This document shows, piece by piece, positions 62,710 to 64,000 of a stretch of DNA of 64,000 nt (position 1 is the stretch's first letter; each line of letters starts with the position of its first letter). A model generated the notes under the pieces. The model had not been told where the DNA came from. It did no database searches and was given only the letters and a program-made list of their open reading frames with translations. The DNA lies in contig JAHDDE010000004.1 of the NCBI GenBank assembly GCA_020629515.1, positions 1 through 64,000 of the forward strand, in the 5' to 3' direction. Source of the DNA: Saprospiraceae bacterium. Lineage in GTDB: Bacteria; Bacteroidota; Bacteroidia; Chitinophagales; Saprospiraceae. Made by a program: the position numbers and the translations under genes.

Positions 62710-63062
62710 TTTTTGGTGATTTGTATTTGATTTGGGAAATAAGATTGGTTACGGTATCTGTTATATACCTTTTACCCTTTACAGGGCTATATATTTTGGA
62801 ATAGTGATATGCTCGCCTATATGGTGACATTCTTTGGTTATTTTTTGGCTGCAGCAATTGGTATCACCTGATATTAACACAGATAATAAAGGGTACTTCA
62901 AAAGTATGTATATGAAAAGACTTCATCATCCCTATAAATGGGGATATTGTTATTAAGTCTTGTTCTCTGTCTGTTAATTGTCAGATGAGCTCAAATGGTG
63001 ATATGTATCACATTAGAATAGAGTGCCTTAGAATTTCTGTGACACTTTGGAGATAATTCTTT
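62710..63062. other. Non-coding gap upstream of the giant gene
   Basis: 353 bp between the giant gene's start and the next leftward gene's stop. It contains the palindrome GTGATA-TG-TATCAC (62998-63011), an ATCCC/GGGAT hairpin around 62928-62945 and a minus-strand TACTTTTG box (62906-62899) resembling a -7 element, without a well-placed -33 TTG. The giant gene's promoter and long leader are probably here. No ORF is supported. Confidence 0.5.
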
Positions 63063-63920
63063 CTAATGGATAATTGATGACCAATCTACCTCATCATTGT
63101 GCGAATGAGTAAATCCTATTGCTCTTTCTTGGGCGATGGTTTCGGAATCTCTGAATGCCATAATATAGGTTTTTCGCCATTCAGAGGAAAGATTTCCTTT
63201 AGAACCATGTACAATTCGCTCATCGTGAATTGTTAGAGACCCTCTTCTGACTGGCAGGTAAATGATTTCTTCATTGGGGTCAGTATCAATAACCAAGGTA
63301 TGAGACTCATCCCGATTGATGGCTCCTGACGAACTTTCTTTATATTCCTTTGGGACGTGCTTTCTTAGTTCTTTTTCATTATTAGTCCCAGGAATGAGAT
63401 GTAGACATCCATTGATTAAATCAGAATCACTTAATGCCAGAGAGAACGTGGCTGTCCATGTATTTTTCGTTTTTGGCCAATAACCTAAATCCTGATGCAT
63501 AGCGAATTCAGCATTTTCTTTTGCTGGTTTTTTGGCTAAAAATTGTTCATAATCAAGTTCGGCGATTCCTTTGGAGTAGAGTTGCGCGGATATATCCTTA
63601 GCAATTTTATAAAATATGTTTCCTTTTAGTTCAGGTCTATATTTTGATGGGAGCATTGCATTGACCAATTGAAATTCTTCAATTGGGGTGCCATAGGGTT
63701 GTGACATGTCACAAAAGTCTTTAGCCATTCGATGTGCTTCTTTACCAGCGGTGAAGTGGTCGAACCAAAAATCTAATTCCACCATTTCGCTTTCTGTAAG
63801 AACGTCATTGAGCACGAGATAACCTTGATCATTGAATTGGACTATTTCTTCACGAGTAATCAAATAAGACTCGCCACTTCTACGATGCTGTCCTGATTTG
63901 TCGTTGATGACCCTTTTCAT
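63063..63920 (-). CDS. Phytanoyl-CoA dioxygenase (PhyH) family protein
   Basis: Fe(II)/2-oxoglutarate-dependent oxygenase of 285 aa. VQFNDQGYLVLNDVLTESEMVEL is the N-terminal signature, AEFAMHQDLGYWP (near residue 142) gives the iron His-x-Asp, LTIHDERIVHGSKGNLS the distal His, and WRKTYIMAF the Arg that binds 2-oxoglutarate. Family members hydroxylate lipids, amino acids such as ectoine or proline, or other small molecules; the substrate cannot be read from sequence. It is monocistronic as far as the window shows. The start is ATG 63920; the upstream promoter lies near the window edge. Confidence 0.88.
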   Translation of the reverse strand: MKRVINDKSGQHRRSGESYLITREEIVQFNDQGYLVLNDVLTESEMVELDFWFDHFTAGKEAHRMAKDFCDMSQPYGTPIEEFQLVNAMLPSKYRPELKGNIFYKIAKDISAQLYSKGIAELDYEQFLAKKPAKENAEFAMHQDLGYWPKTKNTWTATFSLALSDSDLINGCLHLIPGTNNEKELRKHVPKEYKESSSGAINRDESHTLVIDTDPNEEIIYLPVRRGSLTIHDERIVHGSKGNLSSEWRKTYIMAFRDSETIAQERAIGFTHSHNDEVDWSSIIH

Positions 63921-64000
63921 TTTAGCCTATTTTTTTCTAAGATAGACATAAAACTAAATCTGTTTCTAATGAGTAGGGAATATATCTCCTGATAACCTTA

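Overview
The window is about 64 kb of AT-rich chromosome from a bacterium of the phylum Bacteroidota, most likely a free-living (possibly marine) member near Saprospiria or Cytophagia. The evidence is a TonB-dependent receptor with an N-terminal carboxypeptidase-regulatory-like domain, two giant secreted proteins ending in type IX secretion sorting domains (type B and type A), many lipoproteins, a menaquinone methyltransferase (UbiE/MenG), and a promoter of the Bacteroidota form TTG-N21-TAnnTTTG upstream of phhA. The lineage is inferred from gene content only. I saw no rRNA, tRNA, CRISPR array, insertion sequence, integrase or phage gene.

Layout. 0.2-8 kb: an unrecognised cytosolic protein divergent from a TonB receptor, then an M29/NicX-like metalloenzyme and an NCS1 permease (a candidate N-heterocycle uptake and breakdown set), then a small operon with a membrane protein, a Crp/Fnr regulator and a heme-like membrane protein. 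8-13 kb: a GH26-like lipoprotein and a 1117-residue secreted protein carrying eleven 'GCDS' modules. 13-20 kb: a leftward gene train (fRMsr-like GAF protein, aminotransferase, alpha/beta hydrolase, Tat-type GH109-like oxidoreductase, zincin lipoprotein, Crp regulator, pirin, FMN reductase). 20-25 kb: an MFS exporter, small conserved genes, a cupin and an aromatic amino acid decarboxylase. 25-31 kb: a Tat-type TIM-barrel protein, then a crotonase/Dabb lipoprotein/ThuA-sorbosone dehydrogenase-cytochrome c operon. 31-38 kb: UbiE, a FadL-like porin, a MarR regulator, phenylalanine hydroxylase, gluconokinase with 6-phosphogluconate dehydrogenase, and two exported unknowns. 38-46 kb: a YciI/FAD oxidoreductase/SRPBCC operon, a dipeptide epimerase, a HEIGH metallopeptidase, an MscS-type channel, a SPOR-like protein and a hydroxypyruvate isomerase-like protein.

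46-51 kb: a compact four-gene leftward operon encodes a DRE-TIM lyase-like protein, a PqqB-like metallo-beta-lactamase-fold lipoprotein, an N-acetylhexosamine-kinase-like phosphotransferase, and a fusion of a neutral-ceramidase-like domain with a serine beta-lactamase-like domain. Three of its four enzymes lack or alter a residue that defines the textbook family, so the operon probably does something other than the labels suggest. 51-53 kb: a TPR-containing class III nucleotide cyclase.

53-62.7 kb: the most unusual object is a single 3227-residue secreted protein. It has a subtilase-like domain whose catalytic His position appears to be Glu (D315/E355/N436/S667), an MBG-type domain split by about 560 residues of a hexapeptide array (about 51 copies of SLVN), two plant-style leucine-rich-repeat blocks, a LamG-like domain and a T9SS type A signal. 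Identical hexapeptides are written with many different synonymous codons, so the repeat is old and held by selection on the protein. The hexad fits the left-handed beta-helix signature, which makes it a candidate new surface fibre or adhesin. A phytanoyl-CoA dioxygenase-family gene closes the window.

Several track ORFs begin at TTG/GTG or far upstream of the true gene; I trimmed these where a downstream ATG, a signal peptide or an overlapping terminator decides the start.
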